A model generated the notes under the pieces. That model did not search any database. It saw nothing but the letters and a program-made list of their open reading frames with translations, and was not told the origin of the DNA. DNA of 64,000 nt from Dacryopinax spathularia (lineage: Eukaryota; Basidiomycota; Dacrymycetes; Dacrymycetales; Dacrymycetaceae): positions 744,001 through 808,000 of the forward strand of contig JBBPFI010000010.1 of assembly GCA_037974965.1 (NCBI GenBank), given 5' to 3'. The position numbers and the translations under genes were made by a program. This document shows positions 21,180-32,572 of this stretch, one piece after another. The stretch's first letter is position 1, and each line of letters starts with the position of its first letter.

Positions 21180-23003
21180 ATGTCCCTCTTTGGTGAGTAC
21201 GGACGGAATATAAACGGATATGCTGTCCTCATGCTGTGACCAGGTCAACCAGCTGCGGGTACGCAGCCTGCAGCAGGGTCGTCATTGTTCGGTCAACCCG
21301 CTCAACCTGCCACCACGGGCGCCTTTGGCCAACAGCCGGCCGCTGGTACCAGTCTGTTTGGACAGCAACCAGCCGCCGGGGCAGGGACAACGAACACCCT
21401 CTTCGGCCAGAATCAGCAAAATAACCAACAAGGGAGCAGCCTGCTGAGTCGGCTCGGTCCAGCACCGGCCAACAACACTACCCAATCTACGACCGCATTT
21501 GGCCAACCCGCTACGAACACGACCCAACAACCAGCTGCAAACCCTTTCGCAGCCTTTGGTACGCTAGGTCAAAAGCCAGCTGCGACCGGGTTCGGCGCGT
21601 CGACGACGACTGGTCAACAGCCAGCAACATCGGCCTTCACCCTTCAACCACCTGCGAACCAGAACCAGCAGTCTACGAGCCCGTTCGGGCAGACTGGGTC
21701 GACTTTTACTCTGGGCGGTACCAACCAGCAGCAGACATCTACTTTCGGCGCACCGCTTGGGCAGCAGCAGAATCAACAAAAGCCGGCCTTTTCATGGCCG
21801 TCAGCTAGCACGCTTGGTGAGTAGACCAACTTGAACATGACCAACCTATGGTGACATGCTTCGTATAGGCCAGTCATCTACCTTCACTCTCGGTCAACCT
21901 CAGCAGCAACAGCAGCAGCCGCAACTCGGCGTCTCTCAGCTGCAGGCACAGCCGGCTAACGCGCTATCGGCTTCGCGTAACACCGGATTGGTGGGAAGGC
22001 TGCACCAACCCGAAAAGACGTTGGAGCAGAGAGCGACCGAGATTGCTGAAGCGTGGAACCCGTCGACTCCTAAGTGCAAGTTTAGAGTACGTCAATCTAC
22101 ACCTACCCATAAAGGATCACCTACTCATGGCAAATGCAGCATGTATTCTATAATGTACGAACGGCGCAGGAAATGGGCATTGAGCCTGCTAAGCCGGCTA
22201 ATGTTACCGACGAGGAGTGGCAGACTGCACTACGGATGAACCCCGACCCCCAGAAGTACGCAGACCACAGCTGATTCTTGCTCCACACTGACCGGACATG
22301 TGTAGCTTATACCCTGTTGTCGTCTCTGGATACCACGCACTTAGACAACGCTTGTTCGAACAAGCTCAGTTTGCCAATGCGCAAACGGTCAAGCTCAAGG
22401 TGAGCCATTAGTTTGCCTTCGCCTGAAAAGGAAACCTGACCAGCTTTCCAGCAACTCATAGAAAAGATCGATGAGCGAAAGAAACAATATTCGCTTTCTT
22501 CATCCGTCCGGATCCAGCAATCTCAGCTTATCGAGACATATCTGCATCATCGGATTCTTGCCATCTCTGCCCGGCTGCATCTTCTGATGCCTGATCTGCG
22601 GGCTAAGCCGATCTCGCCGGAGGAAGAAGCTCTGGCAGCGGCGCTCCAGTCGCTTGATGCGGAAATGAGCAGCGGCACTGGCAGCGGGCGCTTGAGGGGC
22701 AAGGTGAACGAGCTCTGGACCGCGTTAGGCGCATATAAGGCGATGAAAGAGCGGGAGATGCGCGAAGGCGGCAAAGACGGGATGGAGTGGGTTATTGCGG
22801 ATGAGAAAGGCTTCGAGGATATCAAGCGGGTGCGTATACGCGCTTCCTCGCTGATTGCTCTGAACCTAACCGATGTTATTCAGGTTCTTGGAGATCAGTA
22901 TCGCGCGTTGGAGTATATCACCAAGCTGCTGGCGGTGGACGAGTTTGATGTGGACCATATCAGAGCGGAGGGGTATGGGATCCGCGCCCCGACGCAGAGT
23001 TGA
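21180..23003 (+). CDS. NUP57: Nucleoporin NUP54/NUP57 (FG repeat)
   Basis: The start codon sits in a 13-nt coding first exon (MSLF, 21180-21192) spliced to the FG region. The N-terminal half is a Gln/Ala-rich FG domain with SLFGQ, AFGQ, GFGAST and FTLGG repeats. The C-terminal half is helical and conserved: TLEQRATEIAEAWNP, FYNVRTAQEMGIEP, YPVVVSGYHALRQRLFEQ, RIQQSQLIETYLHHRILAI and a final YGIRAPTQS. This is the architecture of NUP54 (yeast NUP57), a central-channel subunit that forms a coiled-coil trimer with NUP62 and NUP58. Introns lie before QSSTFTLGQ, in the coiled-coil part and an in-frame one at 22830-22883. Identity is firm; small splice details are less so. Confidence 0.93.
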
Positions 23004-23255
23004 TATCGTGTTTGAATCGTGTTGTATACGTGGTGTCTGTCTGTGTGGACGATAATGGCATGCCTCCCAGGCTTGTTCGACCAACAACCCTCCCAATGAA
23101 GTGCATCGTGCTGATGCCTGTCTCCTCACAAGGGGTTATGTGCAACTAGGCAAATGCAATGACTCTGTATCTTTGACAGCTTGTGGCTAGCAACAGTGGA
23201 CTTCAACGGTAAGATCCTAGTCAGCGCGCGTATAGGGAGAAGCTCTCCTTTTCTC

Positions 23256-24482
23256 CTACTCCTTGTTGATGTTCGGCAACACCTTCTCCCTCACATAATC
23301 CTCAAACGAATGGAATTTGACGCCAGCCTTGACAAGGACGTCAGGCGGGATGTTTCCCGGATAGGTGTAGTATCCGTCCGCTTGCCATTTCCACAACTGC
23401 GCGGTCCATGTCAGCATTGCGAAGCACCTGTGCAAGGGAACTGCTTACAGGAATCGTAGGGGGATAAGCAGTCTCAACACGAACGTACTCCGTTTGCTTG
23501 CCAGTCACTATGTCTCGGCTCAGTGGCTGCTCTCTGAAGACAGAAACGGAACGTACCTCGAGTGACAACCTCGGCCATCTCCTTCCCCGTAATCCTATAC
23601 GAACACAACGGAATCGGACCCTTCGTGAACTCTTTCCTCCACTCGGGATCTTCCCACTTCTCGATAACCGCCAACACAGACGGCCCCACATCGGCTTCGA
23701 CATACGTACAGGAAAGGACGAGGTCGGGGGAAGCGAAGGGGTAGAGGATCTGGTATTTAGTGGGGTCAGAAGGGTTCGGCTTGAGTTGGCGTTGAAGACT
23801 GTCGGACTGTCAGCAGGATGCAACAATGCGGGGAGTAGGGCAGGACGGACTTTTCGGCGAAACCGCCGGTCTTGAAGATCACGGATGGTTGGCCGGTCTG
23901 GGCGATGTAATTGTCCACTTCGGCCTTCTCGTCGAAGCCCCTGCATCCCTGTTCAGCGCGCTGTACTCATTGAGCCTCAAGAAAGAGTTGTATACCTGAC
24001 TTGCGTGTGCTTCCCATTCGACGTCTCCTTCGCACTTGGAAGAGACGACCAGATGAACAGCGGGACGTTATTCGCCTTGCAAGCGTCGACCAGGTTCTTG
24101 CCCAGGTCCGTCTCGCTATTCTCAGTATGGGACATCGTCATGCCAAATACCTGCCAGCTCATGTCAGCATTAAGCAGCACCTTGAGGTTGCTAGCAGACG
24201 TACAGCATATGCTCCTTTGAACGCGGACAGGAGGGTGTCTTTCAGCTCTGGCGAACCGTGCACCATCTCGACCCCTTTCTCTTGCAGTGCACGGGAAGAG
24301 GGGGAGTTGACGTCCCTCGTAAGGCCGCGGATAGCGTATCCACCATGCGCGAGAAGTGAACGGACGACGGAGCCGCCTACACGGGAAGGTCAATCTGGAC
24401 AGAAGCGTGGTCCTGAGCGGAGAGTGGGCGTACCTTGCTGGCCCGTCGCCCCGCAGACGGCGATGAGCTTCTTGTAGGACAT
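23256..24482 (-). CDS. NmrA-like family NAD(P)-binding protein (paralogue 4)
   Basis: Starts at ATG 24482; exon 1 is 24482-24434 and splits the glycine motif by a phase-1 intron (LIAVCGATGQQ|GGSVVRSLL). Later landmarks are VFGMTMSHTENSET, LFIWSSLPSAKETSNG, GFDEKAEVDNYI, QPSVIFKTGGFAE, TYVEADVGPSVLAVIEKWED, PLCSYRITGKEM and FHSFEDYVREKV, stop at 23256. The phase-2 intron after GGFAEN is at the same place as in the other five copies. TATATATA lies about 105 bp upstream. NAD(P)-binding redox sensor or reductase of unknown substrate. Confidence 0.9.
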
Positions 24483-25503
24483 GTTCACAGGTGTTTGACA
24501 GGCAGAAGAATAACGTAGAAGAGCTCGCTGTACGAGGAAGTCGAGGAAGAACTGATGCTGACCCCTTCACCCCAGGATTCCAGGTATATATACCCCTCCA
24601 ACCCCTCGATCGAGCAGCAACACCACCCAGCCACAAGCACAAGAAATCAGATAAGATCCCCCCCTCCCGCAGCCCGCAGCCCAGGCCACTCATTCCTGAC
24701 AGTCTCAGAAACAGTAGGTTCACGATCGGTCACGCGTGGACCATAGATGACTCAAGCCGCACAAGCTTCCAGATCATTTGGAGGACTTGTTCTGTCCGCC
24801 CTAGAGATCAGGGCGGGGGAAGGGGCGCCGTCCTTCCCTTTCCCCTAGCCGGTCCCTACCCCCGAGCACGGGCGCTCAGCTGGACATAACGCGATATCCG
24901 TAGGATGGACAGTGCAGGACTGGACAAGCACCGCACGAAATCGTTCCAGAAAGGCAAAAGTAACGGAAAAGCAGCGCTAATTTGGGCGGGGCGTGGAGTT
25001 CCTAACGAGCCCCTATTTTGCGGAACCTTTCGTTGTGCGGCAACGAGTGTTTCTCCGCAGATCCGACGGCGTTGCTTCCTCCGCACCGAGGGCGGCGACG
25101 GGGTGGTGTGCACCGCTCGAACTATTGGGCAAATAAGATGGTACTGTAGAGGGGTTACCTGTATATCTGGGAGAGACTGTTGACGGTGCGTTCTGTTCTG
25201 CTTCTCTTCCCAGACGTGTGTACTGATCAAATCTCATGAATCAGACCAACTATCGAGAACATATTTTCTTCTTCTTCTCTCTCCCCATACCCCAACTACG
25301 TTCACAACAAGCAGAAATAATCACCGCCCACGGACTACTCACAGAAAAGTACGAAGCGCATCAAGATCGAAAGACGCAGGAGAAGCAAAAAGGGAGGTAG
25401 GAGGTAGCAGAAGCAGCGGAAGAGATCATGACTGAGGCAAGGTATACATCACCCCCATGCTCGCTCGGCCCGAGCCTGGCGGCTCGTTCCTCGCCCTCTC
25501 GCC
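24483..25503. other. Intergenic region of 1.0 kb
   Basis: It holds the promoter of NmrA-like gene 4 (TATA at 24585-24592) and the 3' flank of the acetyl-CoA synthetase gene. No other gene is seen. Confidence 0.55.
24585..24592 (-). promoter_or_regulatory. TATA box of NmrA-like gene 4
   Basis: TATATATA lies about 105 bp upstream of the minus-strand ATG at 24482. Confidence 0.6.
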
Positions 25504-27963
25504 TCAAGCCTTCTTATTCGCATCCACCTTCTTCTTACTCTGCTCCACCTTCTCCTTAATAGTCTCCACCACGCTCGGATCAGCAAGGGTCGACAGATCC
25601 CCCAGCTGGTCCCCTTCGCCCGCAACGATCTTCCGCATGATCCGACGCATTATCTTGCCCGACCGGGTCTTGGGAAGGTCGTTCACTATGTAGATCTTCT
25701 TGGGCGCTGCGAAGGGCCCGATGACCTTGCGGACTTGGAGGGTGAGCTCTTTTTCGAGGATCTCTTCGTGTTTCGGGTCGTAGTCGAATTCCCTGCGGGC
25801 GGGTGTTAGCACTCGTGCAACAACGGAAGGAGGGGGATGACGAGTCGGACGGAAGAGGCGAGAGATGGGAAGAGAGAGGGAGTGTGAAGGGATGGAGAGG
25901 GACGGAGAGAGACAGACGGAAGAAGGGACTCACGGCTTAAGCGTAACGAACGAATGGACCGACTGCCCCGTCAGCTCATCCGCCGTGCCAATAACCGCCG
26001 TCTCCGCCACGCCCGCATGCAAAATCAGCGCGCTCTCAATCTCGGCCGTGCTCAGCCTATGGCCCGAGACATTAATCACATCGTCCACCCTCCCCCGAAT
26101 CCAGATATATCCATCTTTGTCCCTCGCGGCCCCGTCGCCCGTGTAGAAGAACCCTTTGTACGGCTTCATGTATGTTTCCAGGTAACGTTTGTGGTCCTCG
26201 AACACTGTGCGCGCAATGGACGGCCAGGGGTGCTTGAGCGCTAGGACGCCTTCGACGTTGTTCCCCTCCAGGACCTTGCCGGACTCGGGGTCGAGGATAA
26301 CAGCCTCGATGCCGAAGAAGGGGACCGTGGCTGACCCGGGCTTGGTCTCGATCGCTCCGGGGAAGGGAGTGATGCAAATGGAACCGGTCTCGGTCTGCCA
26401 CCACGTGTCGACGATCGCGCATTGGCCTCGGCCGACATTGTCGTTGTACCAGTGCCACGCTTCGGGGTTGATGGGCTCGCCGACGGAGCCGAGCACGCGC
26501 AGGGAGGAGAGATCGTATTTCTCCACATGGTGCTCGCCGAGACGCCGGAGGAGACGGATCGCCGTTGGGGCAGAGTAGAACTGGGTGATCTTGTGCTTGT
26601 CGACCGTCTCCCAGTAGCGCGAGGGCGTCGGGTAGACAGGAGTGGATTCGAAGATGCTGTCAACGCGGATTAGCTCATCCGGAACTTTGCTGCCATAGGA
26701 GGAAGACCTACGTGGTGGTGATGCCGTTGGCGAGAGGTCCGTAGATGATATACGTATGCCCGGTGATCCAGCCAATATCGGCCATGCAGGCAAACCGGTC
26801 CTCAGGATGGACGTCAAAGACGTACTTGACCGTCAACGCAGCGCAGAGCGAGTATCCACCCGTAGTATGGACGACGCCCTTCGGCCTGCCCGTCGAGCCC
26901 GAAGTCTATAGCACGCAGTCAGTCAAACTCCAAATGGCAGTGAAAGCGGGGAGAGTGACTGACGTAGAGGATGAACAGCGGGTCTTCGGCATTCATAATC
27001 TCCGGCGGGCAGTACGCGGGCACCTTCTCCGCGAGCTCGTCCCACCACTTATCCCTCCCCTCCGTCCAGGGCACCTTATTCCCCGTCCGCTTGAGGACGA
27101 GCACATGCTCCACACTGGGACACTCCTTCAGTGCAGCATCGACAATCGCCTTAGTCGCGATCGTCTTCCCTCCGCGCCGGCCCTCGTCGGTCGTAATGAC
27201 CACCCGGCTCTGACAGTCCAGGACGCGGTCACGCAGCGCCTCGGCGGAAAAGCCGGCAAAGACGACCGAGTGGACGGCACCGATACGCGCACAGGCGAGG
27301 AATGCAGCGGCAGCTTGCCACGTCATGGGAAGGTAGATCGAGACGGTGTCGCCTTTCTTCACACCGAAGTCCTTGAGGATATTCGCGACGCGGCAGACTT
27401 CGCGCAGGAGCTCGGCATACGTCACGTACCGGCCCTCGCCGGGCTCGTCCGCTTCGTAGATGATCGCCACCTGCGCGCATGCGTATCAGCACCAATGCAA
27501 TCTCCCTCGTTGCAAGGGCAAGAAGGGAGCGGAACTGACCTTGTCGGGATGCTTGAACGCCCATCGATCAACGCAGTTATACGAAGCGTTCAGTCCTCCC
27601 TCGACAAACCACGCAATATCGCCATGCTCAAATCCGCCAGTCCGGACAGTCTTGAAGTCCCTAAACCAATGCAGTGTCTCTCTCGCAGTCTACAACGACA
27701 GGCGCATATATCAGCATCGGACTCCCAACATACCCTCAAACGAGCGCGATAGGATATGGGATGGGGGTATGAGGTGTGAGAAAGTGAGAGAGAGGGAGAC
27801 GGACCTTTGCCCACCACTCATCGCTCCCCGGCCCAATGGTCTTCGCGTGCTCCCGCTCGTAGTCCTTCCTCGTCGGCCCGACATGCGGGGTTGGGTTCCC
27901 CTTGGCGTGCATGCGGGGTGCGACGGGGTACGAGTCGACCTCGTTGGGATCGTGGTGCTCCAT
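25504..27963 (-). CDS. ACS1: Acetyl-CoA synthetase
   Basis: Starts with MEHHDPNEV at 27963 and ends at 25504, with about six short introns. The protein of about 670 residues makes acetyl-CoA from acetate, ATP and CoA in cytosol and nucleus. Family motifs run in order: [31 protein letters not shown], the adenylate P-loop [17 protein letters not shown] (about 26890), [61 protein letters not shown] and the acylation-site Lys in [13 protein letters not shown]. No mitochondrial presequence or C-terminal peroxisomal signal is seen. The G-rich tract at 28216-28241 lies about 250 bp upstream of the start. Fungal ACS genes are usually induced by acetate and repressed by glucose; a regulator of the ERT1/AcuK class lies about 11 kb away. 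Confidence 0.96.
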
Positions 27964-29183
27964 CTTTATCTTTGCTGTTGCTTGTTGAGGGGTGAGGATT
28001 GGGCTGGATCAGAATACCGGTAGATTGGGGTCGTGTGGCTACTAAAGGTGCAGGGCGGAGGCGGGAGGCGGAGTGCGGGTGCGGGGCTGACGCGGGGCAG
28101 GAGGTAAGGGGGGAAGAGGGGGAAGATGACGACCGACACTCGCTCGCTCAACTCGTGCCTCTTTGAATGAAACGGATCACTCACGAGGGCACTCAACGGG
28201 GAACCAAGTGCGAACGGGGGAACGGGGGAACGGGGGGAGGGCGCATGATGTCCGTCCTCTCCCTCTCCGTGATTGCCTCCGTCCGAGCGGGTTGCGGGGA
28301 AGCCACTTGGGACGGACTGACAGCCCAAGCAAAGGGACGGGGGACGAGCAGGGGGCACGTCACAAGGCCTCACATGCCCCGCATTGGCCATCCGGGTTCC
28401 TCCGATCGCTCGGCTGCTGAACCTTGCTTCCTTGCATCAGCCAGAACGGGAATCGCCCAATCGCTCAGTCGGCCATGGTACACTAACGCGCTCGGAGTAA
28501 TCTGTCCTCTTACGGATATTTGGCCGGATTAGGGAGAGATGGCGGTGTTTGTTGCGTTCGCGTGCTATACGCACCAGCAAGGATGCTAGTATCAGAGGGC
28601 AGGGTATTATACTCGTGCGATCGCGTATGTAGCGAATGCAATCAGCGTCTATCCTACCAGCGCACGCTAATGTGCCCAGCAAAGCACACCAAACAGGAAA
28701 GGCTCATACGGCGAAGAAGCCAAAGACGGGCGAAGAGTGAGAGACAGTCGGCACAAGCCTCGGCCCAACCCCTCATCCGACCCCACCCGGCACCGCACCC
28801 TCCTTCATACATCTCATCTCCACTCAAACCCCTCATATGCACAAACCTTGGGAACCCTGACACAGGCCCCCTTCATACAAGTGATAGCGATAATGAGCGG
28901 GGAACCAGCTCCCCGCATCCCTCCCGCCCGCCAAGCGTCCAGATTAGGCTGCCTCGATCGCGCTCAGCCCGCACCCGAGATCGCCCCCGCAGGGTAGACG
29001 ACCGCAACCCTGTCTTCCCCGCTCTCTGTCGTCCGTAATAATACAGTGGCGTCAAGGCAAGATTCGGAACGTGCCGGCGTGTACCTGGAGATGACCTGCG
29101 CAGGGGGCGGCGACTAGGGAGCGACGGCAGCTTCGCACCCCTCAGCCCAGATCAGCGCCCCGATGCCTTGTAGCGGTCGCACA
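27964..29183. other. Intergenic region of 1.2 kb with a G-rich repeat
   Basis: No gene seen. It contains the ACS promoter and a G-quadruplex-like tract at 28216-28241, and the region downstream of PEX3. Confidence 0.5.
28216..28241 (+). promoter_or_regulatory. G-run repeat, possible G-quadruplex or C4/GGGG-factor sites
   Basis: Four G-runs (5, 5, 6 and 3 G) are separated by AAC or A. The spacing fits the G3+N1-7 rule for a G-quadruplex on the plus strand, and the reverse strand carries CCCC boxes like those bound by stress and carbon regulators. It lies about 250 bp upstream of the ACS start. Confidence 0.35.
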
Positions 29184-31570
29184 TCATTGATGGCCTATTA
29201 TGTTGCGGGAAGCCTGATTAGCGTCTACAACCCCTAGTTCCAAAGACCCGTGCTTCCCCGCGCTTGGCGTCGCCTCATCCCCCCCGCCGGGAAGAACAGG
29301 AACAAAACAAAGAAGCCACCAATGGGTAGGGAGAATGAAGCGCCAATAGCCAAAGTGAGGAAGTGGGGAAGTGGGGAAGTTGGGAAGCGCCAAGTGGAGG
29401 ATCGGAGCAGTACGTACCTGAACAAACACATTCGGCAACACAAACACATCCTCCCTCGCCCACCGACTAACAACCGGCAACAAACTGGCCAGCCTCGCCC
29501 CTTCCCCTTCACCCATTCCCCCTCCCTGTCCCTGCCCTTGCCCGCGCTTGCCCGCGTCGGCCTGCATCAGCCTAGGCCTTATAGACTCGAAGCACGCTCC
29601 CGCCGCTGCATCTATACAGTCGCCCAGGACGTTATCGACCTCCGGGTTCGAGAGGAGCGAGGCCGTTTCTGTCAGGAGATGTTGAAGGGGTGGCTCCAGC
29701 TTCGAAGGGAGCCCGTTCTGAGCAAGCACGTAGCTCGCGTCTTCCTCCGTAGAGGGGAGGAGTATGCTCAGGAAACTGTCGGGTCGTAAAGGAAGAGAAT
29801 CAGTTAGGCGCTCGCAGATTCGGGTTTGCCCGATAGGGTACAAGGAGGGGACGTACTTTACCCGTTTTGGGGGGTCTGAGGGGGAGAATTCGATCCGTTT
29901 TCGCACTTCTTGGAGGAGGCGTTCGAGCTCTTCCGGCTTGAGTCGCTGTCTGGGGGATATCCTGTTTCTCGCTCATCAGTTCATCCTTTCACTTGATCGG
30001 AAGCACGAGCAGGCGGTTGAAGGTCGAGTGGATAGAGAGAAAGAAGCACGCACGGCTCAAACACCCCCTCCACGGCCTTCCTCACCCTCTCCCCCACCTC
30101 CTTCCACCCCACATGCAGCAGCCACCACGAAAACGTCAAATACCTCCTCTCCAGCTCCGGCGTCACCCATTCCCTCCCTTCATCGCCAGGAGCGTCCTTC
30201 TCCCACCGCTCGGGCCATAATCGCGCTTCGTCGCCGTACATCCACGCATATAACAACTCCATCAGCGGGTCTCTGCCCGTGGCGCGCGACTCGGCTTCGA
30301 GCGAGAGGACGTGGTCGACGTATTTCTGCCGAGCGAGGATGTTGAGCTGGATACGCGTGAGAAGAGTCAGGAGGGAGGTGGTGTAGATTATCGTTAGGAG
30401 GCGGGTGAAGCCTGTTGTCCTGTCAGCCTACCTTCTTTCAGATGTTGAAGCAAGTAAGAGGGACGCACTGAGGATCTTCATCTCGTTCCAGAGCTCAGCT
30501 TTTGACTGCCGTTTCACTTGGATACGGCTCTCAGTGCCGCTCGCTTCATCGCTGCTCTCCACCTGCACACTGGGCACAAACTACCTCCCCTATCAGCGAC
30601 CTATCTTCGATGACGAGAAAAGAAGAAAGGGGCACGCACCACACCCGAAACCTCCCCCTCACTCCCCCCAGCACTAATCATACTCCCCGTCAGCGCGCCC
30701 ACACTCCCCTCCTCTCCACTCTCGTGCGCGCTCGTACCGCTCGTGGTAGAATAGGAATACGGCGGGCTAGTCTCCCTCCCACTAGCGCTGAGGCTTGACT
30801 GCCTTTGTCCTATCCCTGGGCGTTGGGATGAGGGCTCGGCTGGAGGCAGGCGGGAAGATTCGAATTGCTGAACCCAGCTTTCTGCACTTTCGGCTAGCGA
30901 TCCTGTACCGGTCGCTCCGCTCGTGCTTGCGTAGCTGGCGCCTAGGAGCGCGGGAGGCTGCTCGCTCGCGGGTGTCGCGCCAGGTAAGACGGGCATGACA
31001 GGCGCAATCATCGTCGTATCCACCTGCACATCCTTCGCCCCGCCCACCCTTCCCCTCTGCTCCGGTAAAGAAGCCGAACTGGTCGGCGAACCCTGAGACG
31101 ACGTCGGCCCGACCGAGCTCGTCGAAGCCGAGGCAGAAGCAGAGCTCTCCATGCTGAGCCTTGATGAGTCCCGCAGAGAGCTGAGCTGTTGGGAGAGACG
31201 CTCGACGTCCATTTCTTTTTGGATGTCGGAGGCGAATGTTGGGAGGAGGGCTTCGACTGTGAAGGCGCAGTCTTCTTGATTTTGCTCGAAGCGGCGTCTC
31301 AGGCTAGAAGCCGCTCATCAGCACTTCCCATTCAAAGGAGCCCCGCGACAGGCAACAGAACGGGACAGTAGCGTAAAGTCGGAAAGGGGGAGAAAACAGA
31401 TGGAGGACGCACTTATTCTTAGCCTCCATATCCTCCATCACCCCCTCTCTCAACTCGGCAATCCTGTCCTCGACATAAGACTTCACAACATAGACGCCCG
31501 CCGCGACCCCAGCAGCAGTAGCGAGCCTATGTCTCTGATCATAGACATAGTTCTTTATTCTTGTGAGCAT
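29184..31570 (-). CDS. PEX3: Peroxisomal biogenesis factor 3
   Basis: The N-terminus MLTRIKNYVYDQRHRLATAA followed by GVAAGVYVVKSYVEDRIAEL is the signature of PEX3: a short basic stretch and a single membrane helix that anchor it in the peroxisome or ER membrane, where it docks PEX19. Conserved later parts are LRRRFEQNQEDCAFTVEALL, a helical block TIIYTTSLLTLFTRIQLNIL, RRYLTFSWWLLHVGWKEV, DSFLSILLPSTEEDASYVLA and WAREDVFVLPNVFVQ. A Ser-rich insert (about 31150-30640) makes it longer than most orthologues. At least seven introns are present, one with CTTCCC tandem repeats (29360-29395). The last exon and the stop at 29184 are uncertain; a stop near 29234 in another frame is possible. Confidence 0.88.
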
Positions 31571-31808
31571 CGTAGCCGCAGCATATGCTAGCCAATGTCA
31601 AATGAGGGTATCGTAGTGCGTGCGTTATGAAGTTGTTGAGATGGTGCGGTGTGATTGCTGCCTGCCTGTGCGTACGTGTGCTCAACCCTCACTTTGGTGG
31701 GAGGCTCGAAGCCCTCAGAAGTCGAGCGGGAGCATTTCACGACTTCATCGGAGATCGCGACGACCTCAACTCAGCACCTTGCACTCTACTTCAGCTAGAC
31801 AAGTAACA

Positions 31809-32401
31809 ATGGTGCGTCCTTACAGAAAATGGGAAGTTGTATTTGTGGTGCTGATATGACTGATAGGCTGGGGGACACGAGCACGGACATGGCCCCTCAC
31901 CTCTCTCACACGAACCGGCACATAATGTTCCACATGGGCAGTATCCGTATCCCAAATACGTCTGGTCACCCGCAGGTGCGTGCCAGCCAGCCCTCTGCTT
32001 CTCCCCCCTCTTCCGCTGCCTCTCTCTGTCTCTCTGCACCGACCCATCTGTCTTTCTGGAGGTCTGTGTGTGGACGCTGATCCGTGCTGCTACAGGTGGT
32101 TGGTGGACAAGACCCAAGAACTGGAAGACGAACACCGCCGTAGCCGGGGGCGTATTAGTCCTCATCAGCTACTTTGCCTTCAAGTGGAGTGCGGCTCATG
32201 AGGTGCGCCGCTTTCTCTACCTCTTAACGCGTCCCAACAGTATCTGACATGATGTCTAGCGCCGGCTCGCACCCCCTCATGGACCGATACCTTCTATGCT
32301 GGTACGTATTGCTCCACCCGAGCGAGAGAAGAAGTGCTGACATATGTGCGCAGTGGGCAAAAGAGTTTAAGGAGGGCAAAGTCAAAGTGGTAGATTACTG
32401 A
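31809..32401 (+). CDS. Small mitochondrial inner-membrane protein, probable complex I accessory subunit
   Basis: The coding part of exon 1 is only the ATG (31809-31811), directly followed by a GT donor; exon 2 starts at 31867. Four introns in all. The joined product of about 95 residues is M-AGGHEHGHG..., YPYPKYVWSPAGGWWTRPKN, WKTNTAVAGGVLVLISYFAF (one membrane helix), KWSAAHERR and ends LWAKEFKEGKVKVVDY. The segment VWSPxGGWW-x-P-x-NWKxNT followed by one helix is like small single-span accessory subunits of fungal NADH:ubiquinone oxidoreductase. There is no cleavable presequence. The family call is from memory and is moderate; the exon structure is supported by frame continuity at each junction. 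Confidence 0.72.
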
Positions 32402-32572
32402 GCGGCAACTGGATTAGGACTGTATTACAAGAGGCGCAAGGTGCTATAATGCAAGGACTATGCTGCCGACCAAGACCGAAACCCGAGCAAACAACAAACA
32501 GAAACGGACTAAAACCAAATAAAGGGGATAAAGATACTCTCGCGCAAACCACACCGGTCTCGATATGGCGGC

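Noticed and set aside
26745-27752. 335-codon plus-strand ORF
   Set aside because: It is antisense to acetyl-CoA synthetase, where strong motifs ([10 protein letters not shown] and others) on the minus strand leave no doubt. The plus frame is Arg/His-rich with no domain.
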